A stretch of 46,524 nt of DNA from Actinomycetospora sp. TBRC 11914 (GTDB lineage: Bacteria > Actinomycetota > Actinomycetes > Mycobacteriales > Pseudonocardiaceae), in contig NZ_JABBND010000030.1 of assembly GCF_012933465.1 (NCBI RefSeq), positions 1 to 46,524 on the forward strand. Direction: 5' to 3'. Every line of letters starts with the position of its first letter. Positions within the stretch are counted from its first letter, which is position 1. Positions 1-8,091 of this stretch are shown here, in pieces. Below the pieces are notes generated by a model, which searched no databases, was not told the DNA's origin, and saw nothing but the letters and a program-made list of their open reading frames with translations. The position numbers and the translations under genes are program-made.

Positions 1-1581
1 CGGGAGCACCCGGTCGGAGTCGATCAGCCACGCGCCGTTCGTGCCCTGGATCATCCCCAGGTCGTGCGTCTCGCGCACCGGGGAGCGGCCCTGCGGGAAG
101 AAGAGCAGCGACGCCCGCACGGTGTCGTCGTCGACCGCGGTGGCGCTGGAGACCTGGACCGACGAGATCGTCGACCAGAAGCCCTGGTAGGCCGCGTAGC
201 CGCCGGAGGAGCGCTGCTGCTCGGGGCCGAGCCGGGCCCAGCCGGCGGCGGGGTTGCCGGGGACGATGCCGTAGTAGTCGCGCACCGCGGACACCATCGC
301 CGCGTGCTCGTCGACCGGGGCGCTGGTCGGCGGGGCGCCGACGGACGCGCCCGTGGCCCCGGTGTCCGAGCCCGTGGGGCGCGCGACCAGGAACGCCACG
401 ACGATCCCGGCGAGCAGGGCGAGCGCGAGGACCACGACGACGACGAGGGTGGTCGGCCGGCCGCGCCGGCCGGTGGCGGGGGCCGGGGCGGCGGCCGGCG
501 CCGGCGCGAACGCCCGCGCCTCGGCCGGGGTCGGGTGCGGTCCGGAGCCGTTGCCACGGGGTGAGGGCGCGGGGCTGCGCAGCGCCTCGCCGGACTCGGC
601 CTCGAGGTCGAACGGGCTCCCGCGCCAGGTGGGGGTGGGGGCGGGGCGCCCGCGGCCGCCGGGCGTGACGGGGTCGGACTCGGCGGGGCGCCGGGTGTCC
701 GGGATGCGGGCGTCGGCCGCGTCGAGCTCGGACCGCGACCAGCCGGACGTGGACGTCGACGTCGACGAGTGCGCGATCCGGCCCAGCTCGCGGCGGGCCT
801 CGGCCGCACTGGGGCGCTCCTGCGGGTCGGTCCGCAGCAGGCGCATGAGCAGCGCGGTCAGCGGGCCCGCCTGCACCGGCGGGTTCAGCGCCCCCGCGGC
901 GACGTTGTGCAGGAGCGCGAGCGCGTTGTCGTCCGAGCCGAAGGGCGGCACGCCCTCGACGGCGGCGTAGAGCGTCGCGCCGAGGGAGAACACGTCGGAG
1001 GCGGAGGTGGAGTCCTCGCCGCGGGCGACCTCGGGGGCCAGGTAGGCGGGCGTGCCCGCGAGCATGCCGGTGCGGGTGAGCGTGAGGTCGCCCGTCGCGC
1101 GGGAGATGCCGAAGTCGGTGATCTTGACGGTGCCGTCGGCACCGATGAGGACGTTCCCCGGCTTGACGTCGCGGTGCACGATGCCGGCCTGGTGGGCGGC
1201 GTCGAGGGCGTCCGCCACCTGCCGGCCGATCCGCGCGACCAGCCGCGGCTCGAGCGGGCCGTGCTCGCCGAGCATCGCGGCCAGGCTGCGCGAGGGCAGG
1301 TACTCCATGACCAGCCACGGCTCGTCGCCCTCGATGGACGCGTCGAACACCGAGATCGCGTGCGGGTGCTGCAGCCGGGCCGCGATCCGGCCCTCCCGCA
1401 GCGTCCGCTGGCGCACCTCGTCGGCCTCGCGCTCGTCGAGACCCTGGTTGAGGAAGACCTGCTTGACCGCGACGACGCGGCCCAGGCGCTCGTCGGTGCC
1501 CCGCCAGACGACACCCATCGCACCCGAGCCGATCCGCTCCTCGAGGCGATACCGCCCGGCGACGACGCGACGAGGTGTCAC
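1..1581 (-). CDS. Membrane Ser/Thr protein kinase (PknB-like), 3' end cut by window edge
   Basis: This is a transmembrane receptor-type Ser/Thr kinase that phosphorylates target proteins in the cytoplasm. Translating the minus strand from GTG at 1581 (GGAGG about 8 nt upstream) gives a glycine loop (IGSGAMG), the catalytic loop VHRDVKPGN with Asp138, the DFG triad with Asp156, and an activation loop with several Thr ending in GTPAYLAPE. A Pro/Ala-rich linker follows, then one transmembrane segment at about residues 377-400, then an extracellular region of at least 125 residues. No PASTA repeat is visible in that outer part. The frame is open to base 1 (527 codons), so the C-terminus is missing. 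The next gene upstream on the same strand encodes a Ser/Asp-rich protein that could be a substrate, but nothing shows this directly. Confidence 0.93.
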   Translation of the reverse strand, partial: MTPRRVVAGRYRLEERIGSGAMGVVWRGTDERLGRVVAVKQVFLNQGLDEREADEVRQRTLREGRIAARLQHPHAISVFDASIEGDEPWLVMEYLPSRSLAAMLGEHGPLEPRLVARIGRQVADALDAAHQAGIVHRDVKPGNVLIGADGTVKITDFGISRATGDLTLTRTGMLAGTPAYLAPEVARGEDSTSASDVFSLGATLYAAVEGVPPFGSDDNALALLHNVAAGALNPPVQAGPLTALLMRLLRTDPQERPSAAEARRELGRIAHSSTSTSTSGWSRSELDAADARIPDTRRPAESDPVTPGGRGRPAPTPTWRGSPFDLEAESGEALRSPAPSPRGNGSGPHPTPAEARAFAPAPAAAPAPATGRRGRPTTLVVVVVLALALLAGIVVAFLVARPTGSDTGATGASVGAPPTSAPVDEHAAMVSAVRDYYGIVPGNPAAGWARLGPEQQRSSGGYAAYQGFWSTISSVQVSSATAVDDDTVRASLLFFPQGRSPVRETHDLGMIQGTNGAWLIDSDRVLP

Positions 1582-1632
1582 CGGCCTCCCTCCGCCCGAG
1601 CCTGCGGCCCCCGTGGGCCCCCTCGCGGCATC

Positions 1633-1638
1633 AGGGTA
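1633..1638 (-). promoter_or_regulatory. Possible -10 element (TACCCT) of the kinase gene
   Basis: TACCCT on the minus strand fits the actinobacterial TANNNT -10 pattern and lies about 50 nt before the kinase start codon. No clear -35 was recognised. This is weak evidence. Confidence 0.25.
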
Positions 1639-1664
1639 GAGGTCACGGCTCGCGGGGTCCCACG

Positions 1665-1686
1665 GTCGGGTGACGTGTGTCCCGAC
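1665..1686 (-). terminator. Possible terminator hairpin after the low-complexity protein
   Basis: GTCGGG and CCCGAC form a 6-bp stem with a 10-nt loop, 18 nt downstream of the stop codon at 1704 on the minus strand. There is no T-tract. Confidence 0.3.
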
Positions 1687-1703
1687 GGACGGGGCGGGCG
1701 GCT

Positions 1704-4046
1704 TCAGTGGCCGCCGCCGAGCAGACCCGACGCGGCGCCGGCAACGGAGCCGACGAGGTCCTTCGAGCCGCCGTCGGAGTCACTCGAGCCCTTCGAGTCG
1801 GAGGAGCCCGAGTCGGAGGAGCCCGAGTCGGAGGAGCCCGAGTCGGAGGAGCCCGAGTCGGAGGAGCCCGAGCCCGAGGAGCCCGAGCCCGAGGAGCCCG
1901 AGTCCTTCGAGTCCGAGGAGCTCGAGTCCTTCGACTCCGAGGAGCTCGACGAGTCCTTGGAGTCCGACGACGCGGAGTGCTCGGAGTCCGAGGAGCTTGA
2001 GCTCGTCGAGTCGGAGCTCCCGGAGTCGGAGGACGTCGCCTCGGAGGAGTCCGAGCCCTTCGAGTCGGAGCTCCCGGAGTCGGAGGACGTGGACCGCGAC
2101 GACCCGGCGTCGGAGGACGTCGAGTCCGAGGAGTCGGAGCTCGCCGTCCCGGAGCCGCCGGTCAGCCCGCCGACGAGGCCGGTGACCGTGCCCGTCGTCT
2201 TCTCCACCGTCGACCCGACGCTGCTCTCCGGGGTGGACGCCGCCGGGGAGCTCGCCGGGGCCGACGTGGTGGGCGTGGTGGGCGCCGCCGTCGGCGCGGT
2301 GACCGTCAGGTCGACCAGCTTGCCGGCGGTCCCGGTCGCCGCCTGCGAGGTCTTGGCGACGTAGTCGGCGGCTGTGCTGGCGGTCGTCGGGACCAGGGAC
2401 GCGGCCGTCGCGGCGGGGGCGGCGACGGCGGCCGGGGTCTGCTCGGGCGGCGTGCTCGCGGCGGCCGGGGTGCCACCGCCGGTGGCGCCGGACAGGAGCC
2501 CGGACACGGCGTCCGTCAGGTCCGACGTCCCGCCGGCGGAGGTGACGCCGCCGGTCACGGCGCCGAGCGCGTCGACGGTGCTGCCGAGCGGGGCCACGAG
2601 CGTGTCGACGGTGCTGCCCACGCCGCCGGTCAGGCCGGTGACGGCGCCGCCCGCGGTGCCGGTCACGCCGGTGACGGTGCTCCCGACGGTGCCGGTCAGG
2701 CCGGTCACCGTGCTGCCGACCGTGCCGCTCACGCCGGTGACGGTGCCGCCGACGGAGCCGACCGTCTGACCGACGGTGCCGGTGAGCCCGCCGACCGTGC
2801 CGCCCAGGGCGCCCGTCGTTCCACTGACGAGCCCGCCGAGGGGCGCGGGGAGCGCTCCGCCGAGACCGCTGCCCACGGAGCCCACGGCACCGCCGAGGTC
2901 GCCGCCCACCGAGCCGACCGTGCTCCCGACCGAGCCCACGGCCCCGCCGACCCCGCCGCCGATCGCGCCCACGCCGTCGCCGACGCCGCCGCCGATCGAG
3001 CCGACGGCGCCACCGACGCCGCCGCCGATCGAGCCGACGGCGCCACCGACGCCGCCGCCGATCGAGCCGACGGCGCCACCGACGCCGCCGCCGATCGAGC
3101 CGACGGCCCCGCCGAGATCGCCGTTGCCGAGGTCGTCGACGGCACCGCTCAGGCCGCCGCCGACCGCGCCCACGCCGTCGCCGACGCCGCCCCCGATCGA
3201 GCCCACGGCGCCACCGACGCCGCCGCCGATGGAGCCGACCGCGCCGCCGACACCGTCGCCGATGGAGCCGACCGCCCCGCCGACACCGCCGCCGCCGGAG
3301 CCGGTACCCGGTGTGCCCCCCGCACCGCCGCCACCGCTCCCACCGCCGGGCAGCGTCGGCACCCCGGGGAGACCCCCGGCGCCGGTGCCCGCGCCGGGCG
3401 TCGTGGTGGTGACCCCACCCGTCCCGCCGGGGACGGGCGCGGTGACGGCGGCCGCGCCGGGGAGCGACGTCGTTCCCGGGGTGGCGGCGACGCCCGCAAG
3501 GACCCCGCCCAGGGCTCCGGCCGGCAGCCCGAGGGCCTCGGCCACGCTGGTGCTGAAGGCGATGGTCTGCGGGGTGATCGTGACCGGCGTGCCGAGCGAT
3601 CCCGGAGCGCCGGGTACCGGCTGGGCGGTGATGGGGGTGCCGTCCGGGCCGACGCCGGGGGAATCGTCGAGCGGCGGGATCGCCGGCCCGAGAGCGGCGC
3701 CGACGACGCCGAGCGCCGTCCCGCCGACGAGCACGGCCGCCGTCGTCACGCGGGTCGTCGCCGCGCTGTGGCGCAGGGCCAGCGGGGCGGCGTGGCGCTG
3801 GATCCGCCCGCCGGCGGTGACGACCGCGCCCGGCGTCGAGAAGGAGCCGGTGTCGTCGCGCAGGACCAGCTCCGACACGGCGATGCCGGTCTTGTGCCGG
3901 GGGCCGCGGCCGCGCTCGTGGGGCGCCTCCGGCAGCGGGGGCAGGACCGGGTCCGCCGGTCCCGCGGTGCCGGACAGGCCCGCCCACCCGCTCATCCTGC
4001 GCATCCGCCGATCATCGCCGCCGTGCATCGACGCCGAGATGCTCAC
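1704..4046 (-). CDS. Low-complexity Gly-rich and Ser/Asp-rich repeat protein, 780 aa
   Basis: I do not recognise this family. The start is GTG at 4046, with AGGAG about 9 nt upstream. The first 100 residues are charged and Arg-rich; a hydrophobic segment at about 98-118 (AAVLVGGTALGVVGAALG) may be a membrane anchor. A Pro/Gly/Thr stretch follows, then about 130 residues built on the 11-residue unit GGAVGSIGGGV, then degenerate GTVGS/TVTGLTG repeats, a Thr/Ala/Pro linker, and a C-terminal tract of about 130 residues of SD, SSDS and SGSSDSG units ending in GLLGGGH. The SD tract recalls staphylococcal Sdr spacers, but there is no LPXTG sorting motif. A cell-envelope or scaffold role, possibly as a kinase substrate, is only an inference from composition and from the neighbouring kinase. 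Confidence 0.75.
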   Translation of the reverse strand: MSISASMHGGDDRRMRRMSGWAGLSGTAGPADPVLPPLPEAPHERGRGPRHKTGIAVSELVLRDDTGSFSTPGAVVTAGGRIQRHAAPLALRHSAATTRVTTAAVLVGGTALGVVGAALGPAIPPLDDSPGVGPDGTPITAQPVPGAPGSLGTPVTITPQTIAFSTSVAEALGLPAGALGGVLAGVAATPGTTSLPGAAAVTAPVPGGTGGVTTTTPGAGTGAGGLPGVPTLPGGGSGGGGAGGTPGTGSGGGGVGGAVGSIGDGVGGAVGSIGGGVGGAVGSIGGGVGDGVGAVGGGLSGAVDDLGNGDLGGAVGSIGGGVGGAVGSIGGGVGGAVGSIGGGVGGAVGSIGGGVGDGVGAIGGGVGGAVGSVGSTVGSVGGDLGGAVGSVGSGLGGALPAPLGGLVSGTTGALGGTVGGLTGTVGQTVGSVGGTVTGVSGTVGSTVTGLTGTVGSTVTGVTGTAGGAVTGLTGGVGSTVDTLVAPLGSTVDALGAVTGGVTSAGGTSDLTDAVSGLLSGATGGGTPAAASTPPEQTPAAVAAPAATAASLVPTTASTAADYVAKTSQAATGTAGKLVDLTVTAPTAAPTTPTTSAPASSPAASTPESSVGSTVEKTTGTVTGLVGGLTGGSGTASSDSSDSTSSDAGSSRSTSSDSGSSDSKGSDSSEATSSDSGSSDSTSSSSSDSEHSASSDSKDSSSSSESKDSSSSDSKDSGSSGSGSSGSGSSDSGSSDSGSSDSGSSDSGSSDSKGSSDSDGGSKDLVGSVAGAASGLLGGGH
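1797..1905 (-). repeat. 15-bp tandem repeat coding SD-rich tract
   Basis: The plus strand shows repeated GAGGAGCCCGAGTCG units, some with GAGCCC variants, about seven in a row. On the minus strand they encode the five-residue unit SGSSD/SGSSG. Such arrays tend to change length by slippage. Confidence 0.85.
2984..3115 (-). repeat. 33-bp tandem repeat coding 11-residue Gly-rich units
   Basis: Nearly identical 33-bp units, built from GCCGCCGATCGAGCC followed by GACGGCGCCACCGAC, are repeated at least four times. They encode GGAVGSIGGGV units. More degenerate copies continue on both sides to about 3290. Confidence 0.85.
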
Positions 4047-4384
4047 GTCGCCACTCCTGAAAGGTCAGCCCCCGCCGAACGGTTCACTCCGTGGGAAGAC
4101 TGTTTACCCGTGGGTTGGGTGAGCGGCGAAGCGCTGAGTGGTCGCATGGGCCCATCGACCGTCCCGCGTCGCCGTGTGGACGTATCGCGGACAGAACCCG
4201 CCAGAAACGACCGTCACTCGTCCGAACGACCCACACGTCGCGGAGTAACGGTCGTTCACCGATGGGAACGTGCCGCTCGGCGACGGTGCGGAGCAACGTG
4301 GTGACCGTGGGTGGCCACGATCCGTGCGCGGTACCGCCACTCGTCCGGCCCAGGATGGGCCGGACGGGGGAGAGACGGCGGCGG
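4047..4384. other. Intergenic region with promoter of the repeat protein and a terminator
   Basis: No credible gene is seen here; short reading frames lack family features. The region must hold the minus-strand promoter of the low-complexity protein. It is less GC-rich than its surroundings near 4090-4110 and contains scattered AACGACC/CGGTCGTT half-sites at about 4200-4260. Its right end holds the hairpin listed at 4343-4365. Confidence 0.5.
4343..4365 (-). terminator. Terminator hairpin after the small membrane protein
   Basis: GTCCGGCCC and GGGCCGGAC form a perfect 9-bp stem with a 5-nt loop, 20 nt downstream of the minus-strand stop at 4385. There is no T-tract, which is common in high-GC actinobacteria. 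Confidence 0.6.
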
Positions 4385-4705
4385 TCAGACCGACGGCGGG
4401 TTGGCGAGACGCTTGCGCGCCGCCTGCAGCTGGTTGACCGAGACGAGGCCGATGCCGCCGCCGAGGAGCAGGCCGATGACGTCGGGCGCGAGGCCGCCGC
4501 TGGTGAACAGCAGGGCCACGAGCGCGCCGAGCGTGAGCCCGCCGGCCGCGGGGAGGCGCTTGCGCGCGTCCGCCGCGAGGTGGTCGGCGCCGGGGCGCTT
4601 CTTGGCCACCGACTGCAGCATCAGGAGGTAGCCGCCGTAGCCCAGCGCGCCGAGCAGACCCAGGACCGCGACGATCGTCGCGATCAGGTCGATGACCGTA
4701 CCCAT
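4385..4705 (-). CDS. Small membrane protein, 106 aa, unknown function
   Basis: The protein has three hydrophobic segments: about residues 5-28 (IDLIATIVAVLGLLGALGYGG), 55-70 (GLTLGALVALLF) and 75-92 (DVIGLLLGGGIGLVSV). A Lys/Arg-rich loop lies between the first two (VAKKRPGADHLAADARKR). It starts at ATG 4705 with no convincing Shine-Dalgarno site, and lies 58 bp downstream of chorismate mutase on the same strand, so it may be co-transcribed with it. I do not recognise a named family. Confidence 0.8.
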   Translation of the reverse strand: MGTVIDLIATIVAVLGLLGALGYGGYLLMLQSVAKKRPGADHLAADARKRLPAAGGLTLGALVALLFTSGGLAPDVIGLLLGGGIGLVSVNQLQAARKRLANPPSV

Positions 4706-4763
4706 GCAACCAGAATGCCAGCTCCGGTGCGTGGTGGGCGTCTGCTGCGGGCGTGTCCGGCCT

Positions 4764-5093
4764 TCAGCGACCGCCCAGCCTGCCGCGGCCGAGGCGCAGC
4801 AGGATCATCCCGAGCTCGCGTCCCTCGGCTCCGAGGTCGCGGAACCGGGCGAGCACCTGCATCTCGCGGTTGTAGACGATGCGGGGCCCGCCGGCGTTCA
4901 TCCGCGCGAGACCGATCCGCTGGGAGATCTCGGAGCGCCGTTTGATGAGGCGCAGGATCTCGGCGTCGATGGCGTCGATCTCGACCCGCAGGTCCGGGAT
5001 CTCCTCGGCGGTGGCGGGCGCGAGGCCGGCGGGCCCGGCGTCGTCCGCCGGGGTGTCGCTCGGCGTGTCGGTCGAGGTCGGGGTGTCGGTCAC
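4764..5093 (-). CDS. Chorismate mutase, AroQ class, monofunctional
   Basis: It converts chorismate to prephenate, the branch step to Phe and Tyr, in the cytoplasm. The 109-residue protein has an acidic, Thr/Pro/Asp-rich N-terminus of about 30 residues followed by the AroQ helical core: DLRVEIDAIDAEILRLIKRR, then SEISQRIGLARM, then REMQVLARF. These carry the Arg and Lys residues expected in the active site. The length and the position next to pcrA match M. tuberculosis Rv0948c beside uvrD1. The start is GTG 5093 with GGAGG 9 nt upstream; that GGAGG lies inside a small hairpin (5104-5119). The upstream region suggests translational or transcriptional attenuation. The short AroQ enzyme may need a DAHP synthase partner for full activity, as in mycobacteria. 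Confidence 0.92.
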   Translation of the reverse strand: MTDTPTSTDTPSDTPADDAGPAGLAPATAEEIPDLRVEIDAIDAEILRLIKRRSEISQRIGLARMNAGGPRIVYNREMQVLARFRDLGAEGRELGMILLRLGRGRLGGR

Positions 5094-5220
5094 GGCGTTG
5101 GTCCTCCGAGGGGTCGGAGCCGTCCGGACCCCGGCACGCGAACGCCCCGGGGTCCTCGGACTCCGGGGCGGGTGGTGGGCGGCGGGTCAGTGCCGGGCGA
5201 CCACGGGCACCGGGGTCCGG
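5094..5220 (-). promoter_or_regulatory. Putative attenuator: alternative hairpins and SD-blocking hairpin before chorismate mutase
   Basis: In the minus-strand RNA, CCGGGGTCCGG (5124-5134) can pair perfectly over 11 nt with CCGGACCCCGG inside the leader reading frame (5210-5220). Alternatively it can pair over 9 nt with GGACCCCGG (5147-5155). A third hairpin, CTCCGA-CCCC-TCGGAG (5104-5119), covers most of the GGAGG ribosome site of chorismate mutase. This is the layout of a ribosome-position-dependent switch. The pairings are seen directly; the regulatory function is inferred. Confidence 0.45.
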
Positions 5221-5252
5221 TACCCGTAGGCAAATCGCCCTCTCGCCAGCAC
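5187..5252 (-). CDS. Candidate 21-aa leader peptide rich in aromatic residues
   Basis: A GTG at 5252 opens a 22-codon frame ending in TGA at 5187. It encodes VLARGRF, then AYGYRTP, then VPVVARH. The cluster F-A-Y-G-Y places three codons for the products of the chorismate mutase branch next to the segment that can pair downstream. TACGCT, a possible -10 element, lies 6 nt before the GTG, so the transcript could be leaderless. No ribosome site is visible. A longer version from GTG 5288 (33 aa) is possible. This is a hypothesis based on position and codons. Confidence 0.4.
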   Translation of the reverse strand: MLARGRFAYGYRTPVPVVARH

Positions 5253-5313
5253 GCGTGCAGCGTAGTCCGGGACGTGGATCGACGCCACGGTGACGGCCCG
5301 CGCGGGCCCGGGC

Positions 5314-5370
5314 GTCGAGGGGCACCTCGGGCAGGTCCGCGGGCCGGTCGGGGTGCGTGGTGTGCCCGTC
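5314..5370 (-). repeat. 57-bp extragenic element, copy E
   Basis: On the minus strand it begins GACGGGCACACCACGCA and ends CCTGCCCGAGGTGCCCCTC. It aligns without gaps with copies at 11722, 11815, 20867 and 20960. The ends GGGCAC and GTGCCC are inverted repeats. Confidence 0.7.
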
Positions 5371-5398
5371 GACCGGAAGCCACGAGGAGGCCCCGGGC

Positions 5399-5420
5399 TG
5401 TCGGGGGCGGCGGGTAGCGT
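5399..5420 (+). promoter_or_regulatory. PafBC-type (RecA-independent) damage promoter of pcrA
   Basis: TGTCGGGG, 8 nt, TAGCGT matches the known mycobacterial RecA-independent damage promoter pattern TGTCRGTG-N8-TANNNT except at one position. The -10 ends 9 nt before the pcrA ATG, so the transcript would be nearly leaderless. This agrees with the lack of a Shine-Dalgarno site. Confidence 0.6.
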
Positions 5421-5429
5421 GACCAGGCG

Positions 5430-8006
5430 ATGAGTAGCACTGACACCGGGTCGGCCCGGGCGTCCCGGCCCAGCGCGGCGGCCGGTCTGGCGGCGCGCCT
5501 CGCCGGCGCGGCGGGGACGACGGCGCTGCGTCGCCAGGAAGAGGGTCGCCAGGACGAGGGGCGCCAGGACGAGGGGCGCCAGGAGGAGGGTCGCGAGGAC
5601 GACGGGCGGCACGACGACGGTCGCCGCGACGAGCGGGCGCCGCGGCGCGACGAGCGCCGTCCGGACCCGGGGCAGGCGCTGCTCGAGGGCATGAACCCGC
5701 AGCAGCGCGAGGCCGTGGTGCACTCGGGGTCGCCGCTGCTCATCGTCGCCGGGGCGGGGTCCGGGAAGACGCGCGTGCTCACCCACCGCATCGCCTGGCA
5801 GCTGGCCCGCGGCGCCCACCCCGGGCAGATCCTCGCGATCACGTTCACCAACAAGGCCGCCGCGGAGATGCGCGAGCGGGTGGCGGCCCTCGTCGGGCGG
5901 CGCGCGAACGCGATGTGGGTGTCGACGTTCCACTCCATGTGCGTGCGCATCCTGCGCCGGGAGTACAAGCACCTCGACCTGTCGAGCACGTTCTCGATCT
6001 ACGACGCGGACGATTCCCGGCGCCTCGTCACCACGATCACCAAGCAGCTCGACCTCGACGCCAAGCGCTACCCGCCGCGGGGGCTGCTCGGCCAGATCTC
6101 GGCGTGGAAGAACGAGCTGACCGACCCGCTGACGGCCGCCGAGGCCGCGGGCACCGACTACGAGCGCCGCTGCGCCGAGGTGTACGCGGCGTACCAGCAG
6201 CGGCTGCAGTCGTCGAACTCGCTCGACTTCGACGACCTCATCTCCCGCACGGTCGACCTGCTGACCCGGTTCCCCGACGTCGCCGAGCACTACCGGCGCC
6301 GCTTCCGCCACGTGCTCGTGGACGAGTACCAGGACACCAACCACGCGCAGTACGAGCTGGTCCGGGCCCTGGCCTCCGGCTCGGAGGACGGCTCCACCCC
6401 GCCCGCCGAGCTGTGCGTGGTCGGCGACGCCGACCAGTCGATCTACGCCTTCCGCGGCGCCACGATCCGCAACATCATCGAGTTCGAGCGCGACTACCCG
6501 GAGGCGCGCACGATCCTGCTGGAGCAGAACTACCGCTCCACGCAGATGATCCTCACCGCCGCGAACGGGGTCATCGCCCGTAACCCCGACCGCCGGGACA
6601 AGCGGCTGTGGACCGACCAGGGCGACGGCGAGAAGGTCGTGGGCTACGTCGCCGACAACGAGCACGACGAGGCGGCGTTCGTCGCCGCCGAGATCGACCG
6701 GCTCGTCGACGGCGGCGAGGTCCGCTTCGGCGAGGTGGCGGTCTTCTACCGGACCAACGCCCAGTCCCGCGTCTTCGAGGACGTGTTCGTCCGGCTCGGC
6801 ATGCCGTACAAGATCGTCGGCGGCGTGCGCTTCTACGAGCGCCGCGAGGTCCGGGACGCGCTCGCCTACCTCAAGGTGCTCTCCAACCCCGAGGACACCG
6901 TCTCGCTGCGGCGCATCCTCAACGTGCCGAAGCGGGGGATCGGCGACCGCGCCGAGGCCGTCGTCGCCGACCACGCCGAGCGCGAGCACGTCACGTTCGC
7001 CGCGGCGCTGCGCCGGGCCGCGGCGGGCGAGGTCCACGGGCTCGCCACGCGCTCGCAGCGCAACATCGCCGACTTCGTCGAGATGCTCGACTCCCTGCAC
7101 GAGGGGGTGGCGAGCGGCGAGGAGGTCGCCGACACCCTCGACGCGGTCCTCGACAAGACCGGCTACCGCGCCGAGCTCGAGCACTCCGAGGACCCCCAGG
7201 AGCAGTCGCGGCTCGAGAACCTCACCGAGCTCGTCAGCGTCGCCCGGGAGTTCGTCGGCGACGCGCGGGCCACCGCCGCGGTCGCCGAGGACGCCACCAC
7301 CGACGGTGCGGCGGACGTGCCGGCGGGGGTGGTCGCCGACGGCGACGGTCCCGAGCCGGGATCGCTGGAGGCGTTCCTGGAGCGGGTGTCGCTGGTGGCC
7401 GACGCCGACTCGATCCCCGACGGCGGCGACGGCGTCGTCACGCTGATGACGCTGCACACCGCGAAGGGCCTCGAGTTCCCCGTCGTGTTCCTCACCGGGT
7501 GGGAGGACGGCGTGTTCCCGCACCAGCGGGCGCTGGCCGACCCCACCGAGCTCTCCGAGGAGCGGCGGCTGGCCTACGTCGGGATCACCCGCGCCCAGCA
7601 GCGGCTCTACGTCTCCCGGGCGCTCATGCGGTCGGCGTTCGGGCAGCCGCAGGCCAACCCACCGTCCCGGTTCCTCGACGAGCTGCCCGACACGGTGGTC
7701 GACTGGCGCCGCAGCGGCCCCGAGCGCGCCGCCCCCTCCGCGTCGACGAGCTTCGGCTCCGGGCGAACCTGGGGCCGCGACCTCACCGGCGCGCGGTCCC
7801 GGCCGTCGCCCATGCGGTCGTCGGGGTCGGGCGCGCCGACCCTGCAGCTCGAGGTGGGCGACCGCGTCAGCCACGACAAGTACGGCCTCGGCCTGGTCAC
7901 GGTGGTCGACGGCGTCGGGTCCAAGCAGACCGCGACCATCGACTTCGGGTCGTCGGGGACGGTGCGCCTCATGCTCATCGGCGGCGTGCCGATGCAGAAG
8001 CTGTAG
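5430..8006 (+). CDS. pcrA: ATP-dependent DNA helicase PcrA/UvrD1
   Basis: This superfamily 1A helicase unwinds DNA 3'-5' in nucleotide excision repair and in clearing stalled forks. All motifs are present: Walker A AGAGSGKT (107-114), Ia TFTNKAAAEM, II VDEYQDTN, III GDADQSIYAFRGA, IV EQNYRST, V TLHTAKGLEFPVVF and VI RLAYVGITRAQ. The C-terminal GDRVSHDKYGLGLV segment is the Tudor-like domain that in the family touches RNA polymerase. The usual protein begins near MNPQQREAV (Met88). Here 87 more residues precede it, including a charged repeat of RQDEG units (about 35-65) made by 15-bp DNA repeats. The ATG at 5430 has no Shine-Dalgarno but sits just after a good -10 element. It is divergent from chorismate mutase, as in mycobacteria. 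Confidence 0.96.
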   Translation: MSSTDTGSARASRPSAAAGLAARLAGAAGTTALRRQEEGRQDEGRQDEGRQEEGREDDGRHDDGRRDERAPRRDERRPDPGQALLEGMNPQQREAVVHSGSPLLIVAGAGSGKTRVLTHRIAWQLARGAHPGQILAITFTNKAAAEMRERVAALVGRRANAMWVSTFHSMCVRILRREYKHLDLSSTFSIYDADDSRRLVTTITKQLDLDAKRYPPRGLLGQISAWKNELTDPLTAAEAAGTDYERRCAEVYAAYQQRLQSSNSLDFDDLISRTVDLLTRFPDVAEHYRRRFRHVLVDEYQDTNHAQYELVRALASGSEDGSTPPAELCVVGDADQSIYAFRGATIRNIIEFERDYPEARTILLEQNYRSTQMILTAANGVIARNPDRRDKRLWTDQGDGEKVVGYVADNEHDEAAFVAAEIDRLVDGGEVRFGEVAVFYRTNAQSRVFEDVFVRLGMPYKIVGGVRFYERREVRDALAYLKVLSNPEDTVSLRRILNVPKRGIGDRAEAVVADHAEREHVTFAAALRRAAAGEVHGLATRSQRNIADFVEMLDSLHEGVASGEEVADTLDAVLDKTGYRAELEHSEDPQEQSRLENLTELVSVAREFVGDARATAAVAEDATTDGAADVPAGVVADGDGPEPGSLEAFLERVSLVADADSIPDGGDGVVTLMTLHTAKGLEFPVVFLTGWEDGVFPHQRALADPTELSEERRLAYVGITRAQQRLYVSRALMRSAFGQPQANPPSRFLDELPDTVVDWRRSGPERAAPSASTSFGSGRTWGRDLTGARSRPSPMRSSGSGAPTLQLEVGDRVSHDKYGLGLVTVVDGVGSKQTATIDFGSSGTVRLMLIGGVPMQKL
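5530..5605 (+). repeat. 15-bp tandem repeat in the 5' part of pcrA
   Basis: Units of the type CGCCAGGACGAGGGG occur about five times in succession with small changes and encode RQDEG/RQEEG/REDDG. The array lies outside the conserved helicase fold. Confidence 0.8.
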
Positions 8007-8091
8007 TCGACGCGGTGTTTGCCCCGGGGTAGCCATCCCGGCGCGGTCGACCAGCCAGCCGCCCGCCGCGGATCGACGACCGGGGAGCGGT

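Noticed and set aside
1797..3290. Regularly spaced repeats that could suggest a CRISPR array
   Set aside because: The units are contiguous 15-bp and 33-bp in-frame tandem repeats without unique spacers, and they encode Gly- and Ser/Asp-rich peptides on the minus strand.
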